NCBI RefSeq assembly: GCF_905171765.1 | Contig: NC_053392.1 | Location: 502,182,556 to 502,246,555, forward strand | Direction of reading: 5' to 3' | Source: Bufo bufo | Lineage: Eukaryota; Chordata; Amphibia; Anura; Bufonidae | Length of the DNA: 64,000 bases | Part shown: positions 46,710-57,557 of the stretch, piece after piece | Layout: the number at the start of each line of letters is the position of its first letter | Numbering within the stretch: the stretch's first letter is position 1 | Translations under genes and position numbers: made by a program | Notes under the pieces: model-generated | What the model was told of the DNA's origin: nothing | Databases searched by the model: none | Seen by the model: the letters and a program-made list of their open reading frames with translations, nothing else

Positions 46710-47274
46710 GTCTGCGTATATTGTATCTGTGTTGATTTAGACGGTTATGTAGGGCCTGGGTCGTGCGTCCAACGTACTGGAGGCCACATTTACATTCGAC
46801 TAGGTATATTACATAACACATTTGGCATGTCATATGATGTCTAATCATGAAGGTGGATCCATTTCTGTTTGAGGTAAATTGTGTGCAAATATGTGTGATA
46901 GTCTTGCGGCATAGACAATGTGTTTTTATTCCACATTTATAGCTGCCTTTCAAACCTGGCTTGTCACTTTCTGTGATTTCTTCATGCTGTTTTGGTTTGC
47001 TGGGAGCTAACATGTTTTTCATAGTGGGGGCTCTTCTATAGATTATTCTTGGTTGTGTTGGCAGGAATTTGTCAAAATAGGGGTCTTGTTGTAAAATGTG
47101 CCAATGTTTGGCTAATATTGCACGGATGGTTTTATTGGATGTGTTATATTGAGGCTTAGATGCATTTCTGATTTTTGTTCCTTTTTGTTCCCTCTTTCTA
47201 GGCAGGTCTTTTGTGATATACGTGTAGTTTTTTCGTATGCATCTTTTATCAGATACATATGAAAAAACTACACA
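46710..47274 (-). pseudogene. PLE-1 protein with GIY-YIG nuclease domain
   Basis: Minus strand: the frame covers the PLE linker (TIRAILAKHWHILQQDPYF, a block that follows the RT thumb), a Cys-rich segment (KCGIKTHCLCRK) and the GIY-YIG endonuclease start CYVIYLVECKCGLQYVGRTT with RLNQHRYNIRR. In PLEs this domain nicks the target for reverse transcription. The upstream RT is absent. An open frame continues to 46582, but those last ~38 codons are PLE-2 sequence. The apparent start at 47376 lies in the inverted arm and is not native. Confidence 0.85.
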
Positions 47275-48490
47275 TATATCCTCAATGTTATAGACATAAT
47301 TATGCACACAACTATTTCCTTTGTAACAAATTAATAATGTATATATATATATATGTATATACACATGCCTACACATTGCTTTTATATAAATAAAAAATAA
47401 ATAATAAAAAAATATGTATTTTTATACATCTACTATTATCCACACTTCCTGTAATACAAATACATTTTACATATATAAACATATTTATATATACATAAAA
47501 AACTTTTCAAACAAAAAAACTTTTTTATTATTAATATTTTTTACGCGACCATCTTTGATTTTATTATTATGACTAATAATTTTATGCTCCTCGGTCACAA
47601 TCATGATACACCAACCAAAATTATACATCCTAATTACTCCACCGGTTTAAAAATTCCCATCGACTTTTATCTATAACTTAAATCTCACTGTACTAATGCA
47701 AAGTACAACATACATTCAAAAAACAAGCTCACAAACAATACTAATCAAGCATGCAAAAACCAGCCCCCACTTTCAATTAAAATGCAACTAATAGTGATTA
47801 CAATTTAACATCGAAACATATAAACATACTGTAACTTTAATGTTTGCTACGTCGGAATGGATAAACCTTTTCTCTCTTCTGGCCAAGTAGCAACATAATA
47901 TCGCTAGTACGTCGACATCTCATGCAGTATACAGCTCCACTGCCGTTCGTCACAAAACCGGAACGCTAGTTATGACACCATCTCCTTGGATCCCTCTGAT
48001 ACCATCTAATTTAGCACCTATTAAAAGATGCATGCCGGCACCGTGCCACGGGACAAATTGTGTAACCCCTGCCCTAAATAAGCCATTACTACCTCTGCCC
48101 AAAATAACCACTATTCTGAAACAACCAACAGAATAGATCTCTCCCCCAAAACATAAGTACTATAATACTATCATATTCATACCCGATGCTGCGACCTGTA
48201 GTACATTTTCCCTGCTGCTGGTCAGCGCCAGATCTATGCACTAATGAGAATACGATCAACTTTGGATCCATCCGCATATTTCTATCCGTCACCTGCATTA
48301 GTTCACAGCGCTACCCAAGTCTGACCCACATGCTTTACCGTGCTGCCAGTAGCAAAAGAACCATACAGCATGAGAGCATGTATGAAGAGATGGGACGGCC
48401 CGAATAATATCTTGATATACAAACAGGTCCAACATTGCCTCCTGTTTTCAGCGCCGACAAAAAGGTTCAGAAAATACTAATCTTTATCTT
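47275..48490 (+). repeat. PLE-1 inverted arm
   Basis: This is the inverted copy of 42565-43988 plus 44828-44905. It lacks the ~270-bp segment holding the hammerhead; a short unrelated stretch (around 48436-48460) replaces it. Outer similarity extends to about 48494. Confidence 0.85.
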
Positions 48491-48504
48491 CAATTCTTTG
48501 TTCT

Positions 48505-48791
48505 TCGGTAGGTCTACGTGCCTTTCTGTAGACTACATATTTACTTATATACTTAGCTATAATTTTGCTTCCTTTCACTATCCAGTAACCACCTTCTCTC
48601 AAACAGCTTTGGGTAAAGCTTCTTCCTTGATGCAAGGATTTGTTGTGGTAGTGATCAATAATCAATCTTGTGAAGGTAGAGTTTTTGGGTAGAATTGCTA
48701 GATGCTTCACTCTGCTAGGTAACGATGCATTTTCCAGTCTCCCTCCCACCCTCAGTATACCATCCTGCAGAATAAGATTAAGCTTGTACAA
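48505..48791 (-). pseudogene. BEL/Pao integrase, N-terminal part
   Basis: The frame includes DGILRVGGRLENASLP, HLAILPKNSTFTRLIIDHYH and LREGGYWIVKGSKIIAKYI, the N-terminal block of BEL/Pao integrases (RVGGRL and HxxxxH-type zinc binding), then KARRPTEEQ. The adjoining RIEDKD residues at 48477-48494 belong to the PLE-1 boundary. Confidence 0.88.
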
Positions 48792-49292
48792 TGGATGGTT
48801 GTTTTGGAAGCATTTTAGGTTCTTGACTAAGTGTCTTCAACTCTTCACTGTAGAATCTCTGTGAATGAGTCGTATGACTGTTTCTTCAGCTTTTATTCTT
48901 TTACATTCAACAATTACTTCTTTCTGATTTCCTATGCCAAACGTTGAATTCGAGCTACTACATTTATGACCGTATTCCATTTTGAACATCTGGCTAGTCT
49001 TTCAAGTATGTCATCTTGACACTCGGCAGCAGTGCTCAATGTTTGTACAACTTTTACTTCTGGATCACCCATAGACAATTCTGTACAATATCTAACCTTT
49101 ACTGGGCATGATTTCCTTTTTCCAAAGAAACAATGGACCGGTGAACCAGTTTGAATTTTTCAATTCTGTTACATTCAGAACTTTTGAAGCATGATCTTCT
49201 GGGTTATGCTTTGTGTCAATGTGATGCCAATGTTCTGGATTTGTTATTTACCGAATTTTCTCAACTCTGTTGGTGACAAAGATATGGAATCT

Positions 49293-49508
49293 TCAAGCTT
49301 TGTTGTTTATGTATCCTAGGACAACTTGTGAGTCTGTCCAAAAATATTCTTCATCTATTTTCAATTCCAATTCTTTCAGAAACTTGCTTACTGATGCTGA
49401 AACTATGGCTGCTGTCAGTTCAAGTCTTGGTATTGTCTGAATACTCGTAGGTGCAACTCTGGCGTTCCCCATAACCAGGGCACAGTGTATCTTTTCTTCT
49501 CCTATCAC
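49293..49508 (-). pseudogene. BEL/Pao RNase H fragment
   Basis: IPRLELTAAIVSASVSKF followed by YFWTDSQVVLGYINNK are the typical BEL/Pao RNase H signatures; WTDS carries a catalytic Asp. The frame is broken on both sides. 49505-49729 in another frame encodes the RT/RNase H linker (GFLAPVILRAKEILQQL). Confidence 0.85.
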
Positions 49509-49707
49509 TCTGAAAAGTGATGAAGTTCTATTTTCTTGTACTTTCCGAAATCATGAGGTACAAAACATCTGGGTATTCGAACTTCGTTCAAGTTTTGCAA
49601 GTCTCTTATCCAACTTTCCCACCTTGGCCTCAAATTTTCAGGTATGGGCTCATCCCATCCCAACTTCTGTCTGCATAATTGTTGTAGTATTTCTTTTGCT
49701 CTGAGGA

Positions 49708-50460
49708 TTACTGGGGCCAAGAATCCCAATGGATTAAATATATTGTAGAAGCCACTTCAAAAAGAATGGTACGTCTAGTTGCAACTTTCTCTTCAATAGA
49801 TACTTCAAAGAAGAACTTGTCGTTCTCTACATTCCATCCCAATCCAAATACGTTCTTAACTGTAAGATGATCATAATTGGGATCTACATTCTTCATCATT
49901 GCTGCACGTTCAGAGTCACTGATGGATCCCAGTACCTCTCTGTTGTTTGAGATTAATTTGTGAAGGCGCAGGTTTCCTCTTGCGCATAACTCTTGGCTTT
50001 CTTTCACTAGTTTGATTGCAGATTCTGTGGACTCTAGACTTATAAGACCATCATCTGCCAAAACGTTTTTCTTCAGAAAATTTGCTGCTGATGGGCAATC
50101 TTTTTCATTCATAATTGGCGTAACCTGGGTTGATGCTGCTCCAAACAGATGTACTTTTATTCTGTATTCTGCTGGCTCTGTATCTGTATCTCCATCCTCC
50201 CACCATAGGAACCTCAGGATGTCTCTATCTTCATTTTTCACATGAAACTGGTGGAACATCTTTTCAATGCCACACATGACCGCTACGGGATACTTTCTGA
50301 ATCTACAGAGTATTCCAGGCAGAGTGTTTGTAAGATCTGGTCCTTTTATTAGATGATAGTTCAATGCAATACCATTGTACTTTGCTGAGCAATCAAATAC
50401 TACTCTAATCTTATCTGGTTTATTTGAGTGGTAAACACCTTGATGTAGGATGTACCACAC
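49708..50460 (-). pseudogene. BEL/Pao reverse transcriptase
   Basis: This 250-residue frame contains KIRVVFDCSAKYNGIALN, PGILCRFRKYPVAVMCGIEKMFHQF and RFLWWEDG, the ordered motifs of BEL/Pao RT. The catalytic box, normally YVDD, reads VLADDGLIS, so the Tyr/Val have been lost while both Asp remain. The frame is otherwise continuous, but the product would be inactive. Confidence 0.88.
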
Positions 50461-51239
50461 TTCTCCTTCTTTAGGTTGGTTATTAACTTTCTATGCATGT
50501 CCTTCTTTGAGGATGCCTTCCATGAATTTCAAATAATCATTCTTGATTTTGGGATTTCTTCCCATCCTTTTCTTCAAACATTTCAATCTTGCTAGGGCAA
50601 GATTTCTGTTATTTGGCAGACGAGGTCGTTCTCTAAAAGGTAAGGGCATTTCAAGATGACCTTGTTGATTTTGCTAAATACTTTCTTCTAGAGTATGTCT
50701 TCTTGGAATACACCCTTTTCTTTAGAACTTATGTCTGCAAAGTCGGATTCAAGGATCTTGATTTCTTTTGCTGGACTTACAGTTGGTAACTCTTGGACAG
50801 ATATTCGATGACACAATCCTATCACCTGTCTTGAGTTTGCGATCTGCTGTTTTCTTCTAACAATACCCCATCCTAGATCAGTTTGAACAGCGTAGGGTTC
50901 ACCCTTTCCTCCTGTGATTGCCTTTCATGGTACCAAGGCTTTGGGACAATCGTAACCTATCCACAGTCCAAGACCAAATTCCTTCAGCTGGAAATTTTTT
51001 TATGTGATATGACAGATAGGTGCTCCCATTTTTTGGCTGTTCCACAGGTAGGTATGCGATCTTGATCTAGAGGTATATCGTCTTTTGTATAACTGGAGGT
51101 ATATGTAATGTGAAGTTTGAATGAAGTCCTCTAACTCTCAATCCTTTTACCCTTTGACTGTATACCTTTTTGTTCCTCCTTTTAGGATTTGAAATGCACA
51201 CTGGTACAACCATTGATGTGCCATTGCTTTCTCCTTCCC

Positions 51240-51480
51240 TCACTCTGCAAGAGAATACCGATACTTTCTTTTCTTACTCATTATCTTTTTTTGGACGTTC
51301 TTCACGTAGTGGTGTAGGATGCGTCCTTTGCAAACGCTGCATGTGGCCTTTTTCTTACACTGCTTAGTAACATGGCCTTTTCTTAGACATCCAAAACACA
51401 GTTGGTTATCCAGCACAAACGTTTTCTTTTCATCTGGGGACTTCTCCTTCAATTGTTGGCACTTGTATATGGAGGACCAT
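51240..51480 (-). pseudogene. BEL/Pao gag zinc-knuckle region
   Basis: KKTFVLDNQLCFGCLRKGHV then TKQCKKKATCSVCKGRILHH is the double Cys/His arrangement seen in BEL/Pao gag. An open frame extends to 51587, but its first ~35 codons are PLE-3 sequence. The rest of gag is missing. Confidence 0.8.
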
Positions 51481-51489
51481 AAAAGATGG

Positions 51490-52433
51490 TGTAATACACA
51501 CCAGAGGCTTTCGTAAGCCCACAGCGACCAATTCACTCCTCCACCAGACCAGTTTTCACCCGCCATCGGTAAAACGCGCGGTTCCATATGGACAATTTGT
51601 CCAACTGCGGAGGATTAATGATACTGATGCCGGCTTTCTTGAGCAGGCCAGTGAACTTAGAGACAGACTGCTGGATCGGGGTTATCCATCGAGGAGCGTC
51701 TCAGCAGCCCTCTGTAGGGCAACCAAACTGGATCGTAACTCATTACTCATGGAGAAAAGAAGAGATAGACCACCGCCCCGCTTTGCTTTTACCTTCAAGT
51801 ATAGCCCTTCCTCAGAAGCAATTAGGCTGGTTATAAATGAGAACTGGGACCTCTTGAAAGGGGACCCCTCTCTGAACAACTTCTCCAGTCAACGACCCCT
51901 AGTCACTTTTAGAAGGTGTGCAACCCTCAAGGATAAGCTGGTTAAAAGTGTGTTTAGTACACCCCAGGAAGAGACCTGGCTTAAGAAATCCAGAGGTAAT
52001 TATAGATGTGGCCACTGTTCTTATTGTGCACTCAACACTTGTAGTAAATGGTTACAGATAGGAGGAACGAAGCATGTCATACGCGACTTTATCAATTGTC
52101 GCACTCCCTATGTTGTATATGTCATCTTTTGCCCCTGTAAAAGATTTTACATTGGTAAAACGATCCGCCCCTTATTCGAAACGTATCCGTGAACATGTCG
52201 GCTCTGTACGTTCAGGCAGAGGTTGCCCACGCCTGATTGAGCACATCCGCACTGCCCATGATGCCCATCCGCGTTGTCTTTCCTTTGCGGGAGTGGAACA
52301 TGTCCGACCCATCCCTAGAGGAGGGGATCGGCATTGTCTGCTCCTGCAGAGGGAAGCAAGGTGGATTATGCTCACTGGGGCCTTGGGGCCTGCGGGGCTT
52401 AACGACAGGAATGACATGTCAGTGTTCTTATAA
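51490..52433 (+). pseudogene. PLE-3 protein: thumb/linker and GIY-YIG domain
   Basis: The frame is open from about 51490 (FHPPSVKRAVPYGQFVQLRR, ELRDRLLDRGYPSRSVSAAL, FKYSPSSEAIRLVINENW), through a Cys-rich segment (YRCGHCSYCALNTCSKW), to the GIY-YIG motif pair YVVYVIFCPC..FYIGKT. A one-base frameshift lies near 52165-52180. The remainder, RIREHVGSVRSG to ARWIMLTGALGPAGLND, is in the next frame and ends at 52433. The upstream RT is absent. This is the best preserved PLE nuclease in the window. Confidence 0.88.
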
Positions 52434-52751
52434 TGGGACATCATTTATTGTGTCAGTACCCAGCTATGTCTTCTGTTCATCATTTCCAATTGCATTGTTC
52501 CCTATGCGTATCTCCAGCCGCAGTGAGTGTGTATTTACTATTATTGTTTGCATTCTGTATCTTAAATGTACTCCATTTAGGCTTCTTTGTATCATTTTCA
52601 TGCATATTTGTATATTTTCCCCCCACCTGATTGCATTTTTAATAGGTATTAATGTCACTAACCTGCGGTGCACACCTGTAGCCGATGATGCCAGCTGCGC
52701 CGAGCCCGCCCCTATTAAGCGCAAGCTTGCGCTATGACGTTTACTGTGGCC

Positions 52752-52780
52752 AGAAGAAGCGCGATCCCACGCGCGAAACG
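52752..52780 (+). ncRNA. Decayed hammerhead ribozyme in PLE-3
   Basis: Stem II GCGCG/CGCGC (52760-52764 with 52771-52775) and GAAAC (52776-52780) are intact. The first core box reads CAGAAGA rather than CTGANGA, and the stem III/cleavage region reads GGCCATAG. Two core-region changes make activity unlikely. Confidence 0.6.
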
Positions 52781-53009
52781 GCCATAGCCGCTTCTACCTG
52801 CTACAGCGTGTCCGCCCCAGGACCCGATATGCGCACTGTCTTCCTATGAAGTCTGAATAAAGCCGCAACACAACAACTACTTTGGTGAGTGCGCGCATCT
52901 TTTTCTCCTTCTCCTTACACTTTGTTAACCACACACAATAGTCCTTACAAGGACTTTTGGGTCTCAAAAAAAAAAAAATCAATTACACTCCCTACACTCT
53001 CTGTCCCTT

Positions 53010-53330
53010 CCTATGCTCAGCTCTCCCTGACTACGAATGAGCCGAACATGCATCATCGGGTGCTATATAGCATATATAGCACCCGATGAAGCGTTCCGGC
53101 CAGTCAATCACTGTAATGCCTGTAGCCAACATGGCTACTGGCATTAAAGTGAGGGCAGTACTTACCTGCATGTTTATTGGCTGCGTAGCAGCCAAGAAAC
53201 GTGCGGGGAGGAGATTCGAGCATGGCGCTTAAGCACATGCGGTCCTCGGCCGAGTACCGCCATGTGCCTTGCATCGATATGCTCGAGCCGAACAGGTGTT
53301 CGGCTGAGCATGCTCGATCAACACTAAACA
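53010..53330 (-). mobile_element. Non-autonomous DNA transposon-like repeat
   Basis: The right side ends GTTCGGCTGAGCATGCTCGATCAACACT, whose complement starts AGTGTTGATCGAGCATG, similar in style to the hAT ends elsewhere here. The interior contains a 16-bp perfect inverted repeat with a 3-nt spacer (53054-53069 and 53073-53088). It has no coding. Exact ends are uncertain. Confidence 0.5.
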
Positions 53331-53584
53331 CTAAGACTATCTGATGCTAGCAGATGTAAGATACTAAAATATGCATATAGGTTTCCCAGAAAAACAGAAG
53401 AGCTTTGACTGGGCTATGATACTCTTCATGCATACGTGTTGTGCTCCCTAATGAGAAAGAGCACCCAGGCCACTTAGGTAACCAGGGCAATTCTTTCTTG
53501 AGAATTCCAGTATTCTTGTTCTTTTGGAAGGAAAACTGGCTTGCATCTTTCATTCAACAGAAGTATAATACTGGGACACTCAGC

Positions 53585-54244
53585 TATCACGGTCGGCGTG
53601 GCTATCACATACGTGACACAGAGGGAGGGAACGAGGAAGGCCCTGCCCAAGTGAGAGGGAAGATGGTGACCCCTGACTCACCTGGCGGCTGGTACCTGGC
53701 TGCCCTGACGTCCCTAGACGGGTTCCTCACCCGTACGCCGATCACGTGCCTAAAGCCCTGGCTTTCCCTGAGCTGAGCCCTAGGTAGTGAACAGGGCGAT
53801 GGGAACACTAGTCCGCACCACTAACTCTAAGGGAAAACACCAAGGGGAGGACAGACAACACAGACTCAACATATATTCCCAGGTGGGCGACAACAGGAGA
53901 CAACAATAAGCCCAACAGGGATCCGGAGGGTAGGACTCAGGAACGACAACCAGGATTAACCACTCCAGTGGGTCAGTATAGATGTCCAGGCAGGAAGCTC
54001 TATAACTGGCAACTAGAGAAGTGTGAGGGGAGAATATAAGGAGGTAGGGAGTGGCAGACAAGAAACAGCTGAGGAGGAGAAGCTACGGATCCCTGAGAGA
54101 GACAAAAAGGATAGCAAGGCAAACACAGAAAACAATCACTAAGAAACAACGTGATCTTTAGATATAGAGCGCGCAGCCACCCGCTGCGACTTCCTGACCC
54201 CGGGTATAACGGAGTCAGACGTGGCTCTTGATACCCTCGTGACA
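53585..54244 (-). repeat. Chromovirus 3' LTR
   Basis: 660 bp, in element sense TGTCAC..GTGATA. The pol frame extends about 35 codons into it. It contains the same TATA and start segment as the 5' LTR (TATAACTGGC on the plus strand at 54001-54010). Confidence 0.96.
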
Positions 54245-57200
54245 GTACCCCCCCTTTCACGAGGGGCCTCCGGACACTCAGGACCAGGTCTCTCCGGATG
54301 AGAGGCATGGAAAGTCTGAATTAACCTGTTGGCGTTTACCTCTGACGCTGGAACCCACATTCTTTCCTCGGGACCGTAACCCCTCCAATGCACCAGATAC
54401 TGAAGAGAGCGGCGGACCCGACGAGAATCAACAATTCTGGCTATTTGAAACTCCAGATTACCAGCCACAATGACAGGAGGAGGTGGCAGCGGCGATGGTT
54501 CTAGAGGTGGAACATACTTCTTGAGTAACGATTTATGGAAGACGTTATGGATCTTAAAAGTCTGAGGTAGCTCCAGGCGAAAAGCCACAGGGTTAATGAC
54601 GGCTACTATTTTATAGGGACCAATGAACCTAGGACCCAGTTTCCAAGAAGGAACCTTCAACTTAATATTCCTAGTAGACAACCACACATAGTCATTCACT
54701 CCTAGGTCCGGACCTGGCGACCGTTTCTTATCGGCCATGCATTTATATTTACCACTCATCTTTTTCAAGTTAACTTGCACCTTCTGCCATACCGATGAAA
54801 GAGATGAAGAAAACCTTTCCTCTTCGGGAACCCCAGAAGACCCCCCCTCTTTGAAAGTACAAAATTGGGGATGAAAACCGTATGCACCAAGGAATGGTGA
54901 CTTGCCAGTGGACTCCTGATAATGATTATTTATGGCAAACTCAGCTAACGGTAAATATGATGACCACAACTCTTGGTTTTCAGACACAAAACAACTTAAA
55001 TATGTTTCTAGGTTTTGGTTGGTACGCTCAGTCTGTCCATTCGACTGAGGATGGAAAGCTGAGGAAAAGGACAAGTGAACCCTCAAACGGGAACAAAAAG
55101 CTTTCCAAAACTTAGAAATAAACTGGGTTCCCCGATCCGAAACCACATCGGAAGGGACCCCGTGAAGCTTCACGATTTCACTGATAAACACCTGAGCGAG
55201 AGTTTTAGCATTAGGAAGTGCGGGTAGCGCAATAAAGTGTACCATTTTGCTAAACCTGTCTACTACTACTAAGATAACTGTTTTACCCGCCGACAACGGT
55301 AAGTCAGTGATGAAATCCATTGACAGATGTGTCCATGGCCTATTGGGGATGAAAAGTGGCAATAAAGACCCTGCTGGACGTGTATGAGAGACTTTCGCGC
55401 GTGCACAAGTAGAACAAGTAGACACGAAATCCATTGCATCCTGACCCAACCTTGGCCACCAAAAACGACGAGATAAAAGCTCCAAGGTTGCTTTACTACC
55501 CGGGTGTCCAGCAAGTGCCGAATTATGATGTTCTTTTAATAATTCAAGACGCAGGTTTAACGGTACAAACAATTTCTCTGAGGGGCAAGAGGCCGGGGCG
55601 TCCCCCTGAGCCTCTAACACCTTTCCCTCTAGAACAGAGTGTACAGCAGAGACAACCACTCCTCTTTGTAAAATAGGTACCGGATCACAAACATTACCCC
55701 CTCCAGGGAAACTACGAGATAATGCGTCTGCCTTGGTATTTTTTGCCCCAGGACGATAGGTGATTACAAAGTTAAATCTGGTAAAGAATAGCGACCACCT
55801 AGCTTGTCTAGGGGTGAGACGCTTAGCCGATTCTAGGTACAGAAGGTTCTTGTGATCCGTAATCACCGTGACGGGGTGGATTGCTCCCTCTAAGAAGTGA
55901 CGCCACTCTTCAAGCGCCAGTTTAATCGCCAACAGTTCCCTATTTCCAATATCATAATTCTTCTCCGCAGAAGATAATTTTTTGGAAAAGAAAGCGCAAG
56001 GACGCCATTTGCCAGGAGACGGACCCTGAGACAATACAGCTCCCACTCCCACCTCTGACGCATCTACCTCGACAATAAAAGGCTGGGAGACATCAGGTTG
56101 AATTAGAACAGGTGCCGAGGTAAACCTCTCCTTTAGAGAGGAAAATGCATCTTTAGCGGCGTCAGACCATTTGGAAAAATCCGTCCCCTTCCTAGTCATG
56201 TCGGTAAGGGGTTTAACGATCACTGAATAATTTTTAATGAACTTTCTATAGAAATTAGCGAAACCCAAAAACCGTTGTAGGGCTTTAAGGTTCTCAGGAA
56301 GATCCCAATCTAAAATTGCCTGGACCTTCCCAGGATCCATGCGGAAACCTGAAGCAGATAATAGATATCCCAGGAACTGTAATTCCTGAACAGCGAAGAC
56401 ACATTTTTCAATTTTCGCATATAATTTATTCGTCCGTAGGACCTGCAGTACTTGCCTGACATGCACCTCATGTGTTTTCAGATCAGCCGAATAAATTAAG
56501 ATATCATCTAGGTATATGACTACAAACCTGCCGATGAGATGACTAAAAATATCATTAACGAAATGTTGGAAGACAGCAGGGGCATTGGTCAGACCGAAAG
56601 GCATAACTAGATTTTCATAATGCCCCTCAGGGGTGTTAAAAGCTGTCTTCCACTCATCCCCTTCCCTGATACGAATCAGATTGTAGGCCCCCCTAAGATC
56701 AAGTTTGGAGAACCACTTAGCACCCGCAATCTGATTAAAAAGGTCAGGAATGAGAGGAAGAGGGTATGGGTCACGGATGGTTATCTGGTTTAACTCACGG
56801 AAATCTAAGCAAGGACGCAGGCCCCCATCTTTCTTTTTAACAAAGAAAAACCCTGCAGCCACGGGTGAAGAAGAGGGTCTGATGTGTCCCTTAGCCAGAC
56901 TCTCGGAGATATAATCTTTCATGGCTTGTCTCTCGGGACCCGAAAGATTATACAACCTGGACTTGGGTAATTTTGCCCCGGGAATCAGGTTAACCGGGCA
57001 ATCATAAGGACGATGAGGTGGTAGTTTCTGACAACCCTTTTCAGAAAAAACGTCCTCAAAGTCCGAAATAAATGTAGGTAGGGAAGCTGTGGAGGCGATT
57101 AAGCAATTGTTATTTAAGCAATTCTCTCTGCAATGCTCACTCCACTCCAATATCTCCCTGGCCTGCCAATCCACCACTGGATTGTGCGCTACCAACCAGG

Positions 57201-57492
57201 GAAGACCCAATACCACCGGAGAGGGAAGGCCCTCCAGAACGTAACATGAAAGACACTCATTATGGTGGTCCCCTACCCGAAGGTGTAAATTACGAACAAT
57301 GTGGGTGAGGTTTCTCTGAGACAGAGGAGCAGAATCTATAGCGAATACGGGAATAGGTCTCTGCAGCGTACAGAGAGACAAACCCATAGTGCGGGCAAAA
57401 TAGGCATCAATCAAGTTTACCCCTGCTCCACTGTCTAGAAAAACAGAAATAGACTCCGTCTTAACACCAAAAACAATGACCGCTGGTAACAC
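54139..57492 (-). CDS. pol: Chromovirus Pol: protease, RT, RNase H, integrase, chromodomain
   Basis: Uninterrupted for 1117 codons. The real reading probably begins upstream, at the -1 shift near 57564, because the frame is open back to there and the first codon here is GTG. Protease: VFLDSGAGVNLID (residues ~18-30). RT: LDFRELNQITIRDPYPLP (~229), MPFGLTNAPAVFQ, YLDDILIYS (~327-335; codons at 56501-56512). RNase H: FIVEVDASEVGVGAVLSQ and TDHKNLLYLES. Integrase: HHCC finger (HHNSALAGHPGS..CSTCARAK), core MDFITDLP, VVSDRGTQF, HPQSNGQTERTNQ. Chromodomain near 1015-1055 (YLVHWRGYGPEERMWVPASE). The chromodomain probably guides integration through methylated histone tails. The last ~35 codons lie in the 3' LTR. 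Confidence 0.96.
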   Translation of the reverse strand: MLPAVIVFGVKTESISVFLDSGAGVNLIDAYFARTMGLSLCTLQRPIPVFAIDSAPLSQRNLTHIVRNLHLRVGDHHNECLSCYVLEGLPSPVVLGLPWLVAHNPVVDWQAREILEWSEHCRENCLNNNCLIASTASLPTFISDFEDVFSEKGCQKLPPHRPYDCPVNLIPGAKLPKSRLYNLSGPERQAMKDYISESLAKGHIRPSSSPVAAGFFFVKKKDGGLRPCLDFRELNQITIRDPYPLPLIPDLFNQIAGAKWFSKLDLRGAYNLIRIREGDEWKTAFNTPEGHYENLVMPFGLTNAPAVFQHFVNDIFSHLIGRFVVIYLDDILIYSADLKTHEVHVRQVLQVLRTNKLYAKIEKCVFAVQELQFLGYLLSASGFRMDPGKVQAILDWDLPENLKALQRFLGFANFYRKFIKNYSVIVKPLTDMTRKGTDFSKWSDAAKDAFSSLKERFTSAPVLIQPDVSQPFIVEVDASEVGVGAVLSQGPSPGKWRPCAFFSKKLSSAEKNYDIGNRELLAIKLALEEWRHFLEGAIHPVTVITDHKNLLYLESAKRLTPRQARWSLFFTRFNFVITYRPGAKNTKADALSRSFPGGGNVCDPVPILQRGVVVSAVHSVLEGKVLEAQGDAPASCPSEKLFVPLNLRLELLKEHHNSALAGHPGSKATLELLSRRFWWPRLGQDAMDFVSTCSTCARAKVSHTRPAGSLLPLFIPNRPWTHLSMDFITDLPLSAGKTVILVVVDRFSKMVHFIALPALPNAKTLAQVFISEIVKLHGVPSDVVSDRGTQFISKFWKAFCSRLRVHLSFSSAFHPQSNGQTERTNQNLETYLSCFVSENQELWSSYLPLAEFAINNHYQESTGKSPFLGAYGFHPQFCTFKEGGSSGVPEEERFSSSLSSVWQKVQVNLKKMSGKYKCMADKKRSPGPDLGVNDYVWLSTRNIKLKVPSWKLGPRFIGPYKIVAVINPVAFRLELPQTFKIHNVFHKSLLKKYVPPLEPSPLPPPPVIVAGNLEFQIARIVDSRRVRRSLQYLVHWRGYGPEERMWVPASEVNANRLIQTFHASHPERPGPECPEAPRERGGTVTRVSRATSDSVIPGVRKSQRVAARSISKDHVVS
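54245..54257 (-). promoter_or_regulatory. Polypurine tract
   Basis: On the element strand AAAGGGGGGGTAC directly precedes the 3' LTR. It is the expected plus-strand DNA primer site. Confidence 0.85.
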
Positions 57493-57557
57493 AAATTGAG
57501 ATGTTCGTATGGAGGAAACGTATACCCCCCGGCTGACATCCTCCGCACAGCCCGGGG

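Larger units (their letters stand above)
40761..48490 (-). mobile_element. Penelope-like element insertion with inverted arms (PLE-1)
   Basis: The whole 7.7-kb block lies inside BEL/Pao, flanked by ATTCTTTGTTCTTC (40747-40760 and 48491-48504). In element sense the order is inverted arm (48494 to 47275), GIY-YIG coding remnant (47274 to 44945, interrupted), direct arm (44905 to 42565) containing a hammerhead ribozyme, then a ~220-bp tail. Variable-length TSDs and inverted LTR-like flanks are typical of PLEs. Three later insertions lie inside: a DD37E mariner, a deleted Tc1 and PLE-2. The reverse transcriptase is missing, so it is 5' truncated. Confidence 0.8.
48505..51480 (-). mobile_element. 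BEL/Pao retrotransposon, upstream portion (decayed)
   Basis: The minus strand carries, 5' to 3': gag-type zinc knuckles (51480-51240), a protease region without a clear frame (about 51100-50500), RT (50460-49708), RNase H (49508-49293) and the integrase zinc-binding region (48791-48505). It continues at 40746 beyond PLE-1. LTRs were not found. The 5' side is cut by PLE-3. Confidence 0.85.
51483..52990 (+). mobile_element. PLE-3, 5'-truncated
   Basis: A plus-strand PLE that replaces the 5' part of the BEL/Pao gag. It starts in the region after the RT palm and runs through the GIY-YIG domain, a non-coding 3' region, a decayed hammerhead (52752-52780) and a downstream tail with AATAAA near 52857. 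It ends near an A-run at 52968-52979. The TSD could not be found because the left BEL flank is not recognisable. Confidence 0.8.

Noticed and set aside
53054..53088. Transcription terminator
   Set aside because: The 16-bp inverted repeat lies within a transposon-like repeat in a eukaryotic genome, with no adjoining gene; a hairpin of the element is the simpler reading.
54882..55676. Plus-strand frames within chromovirus pol
   Set aside because: They are antisense shadows of a 1117-codon frame with all pol domains.
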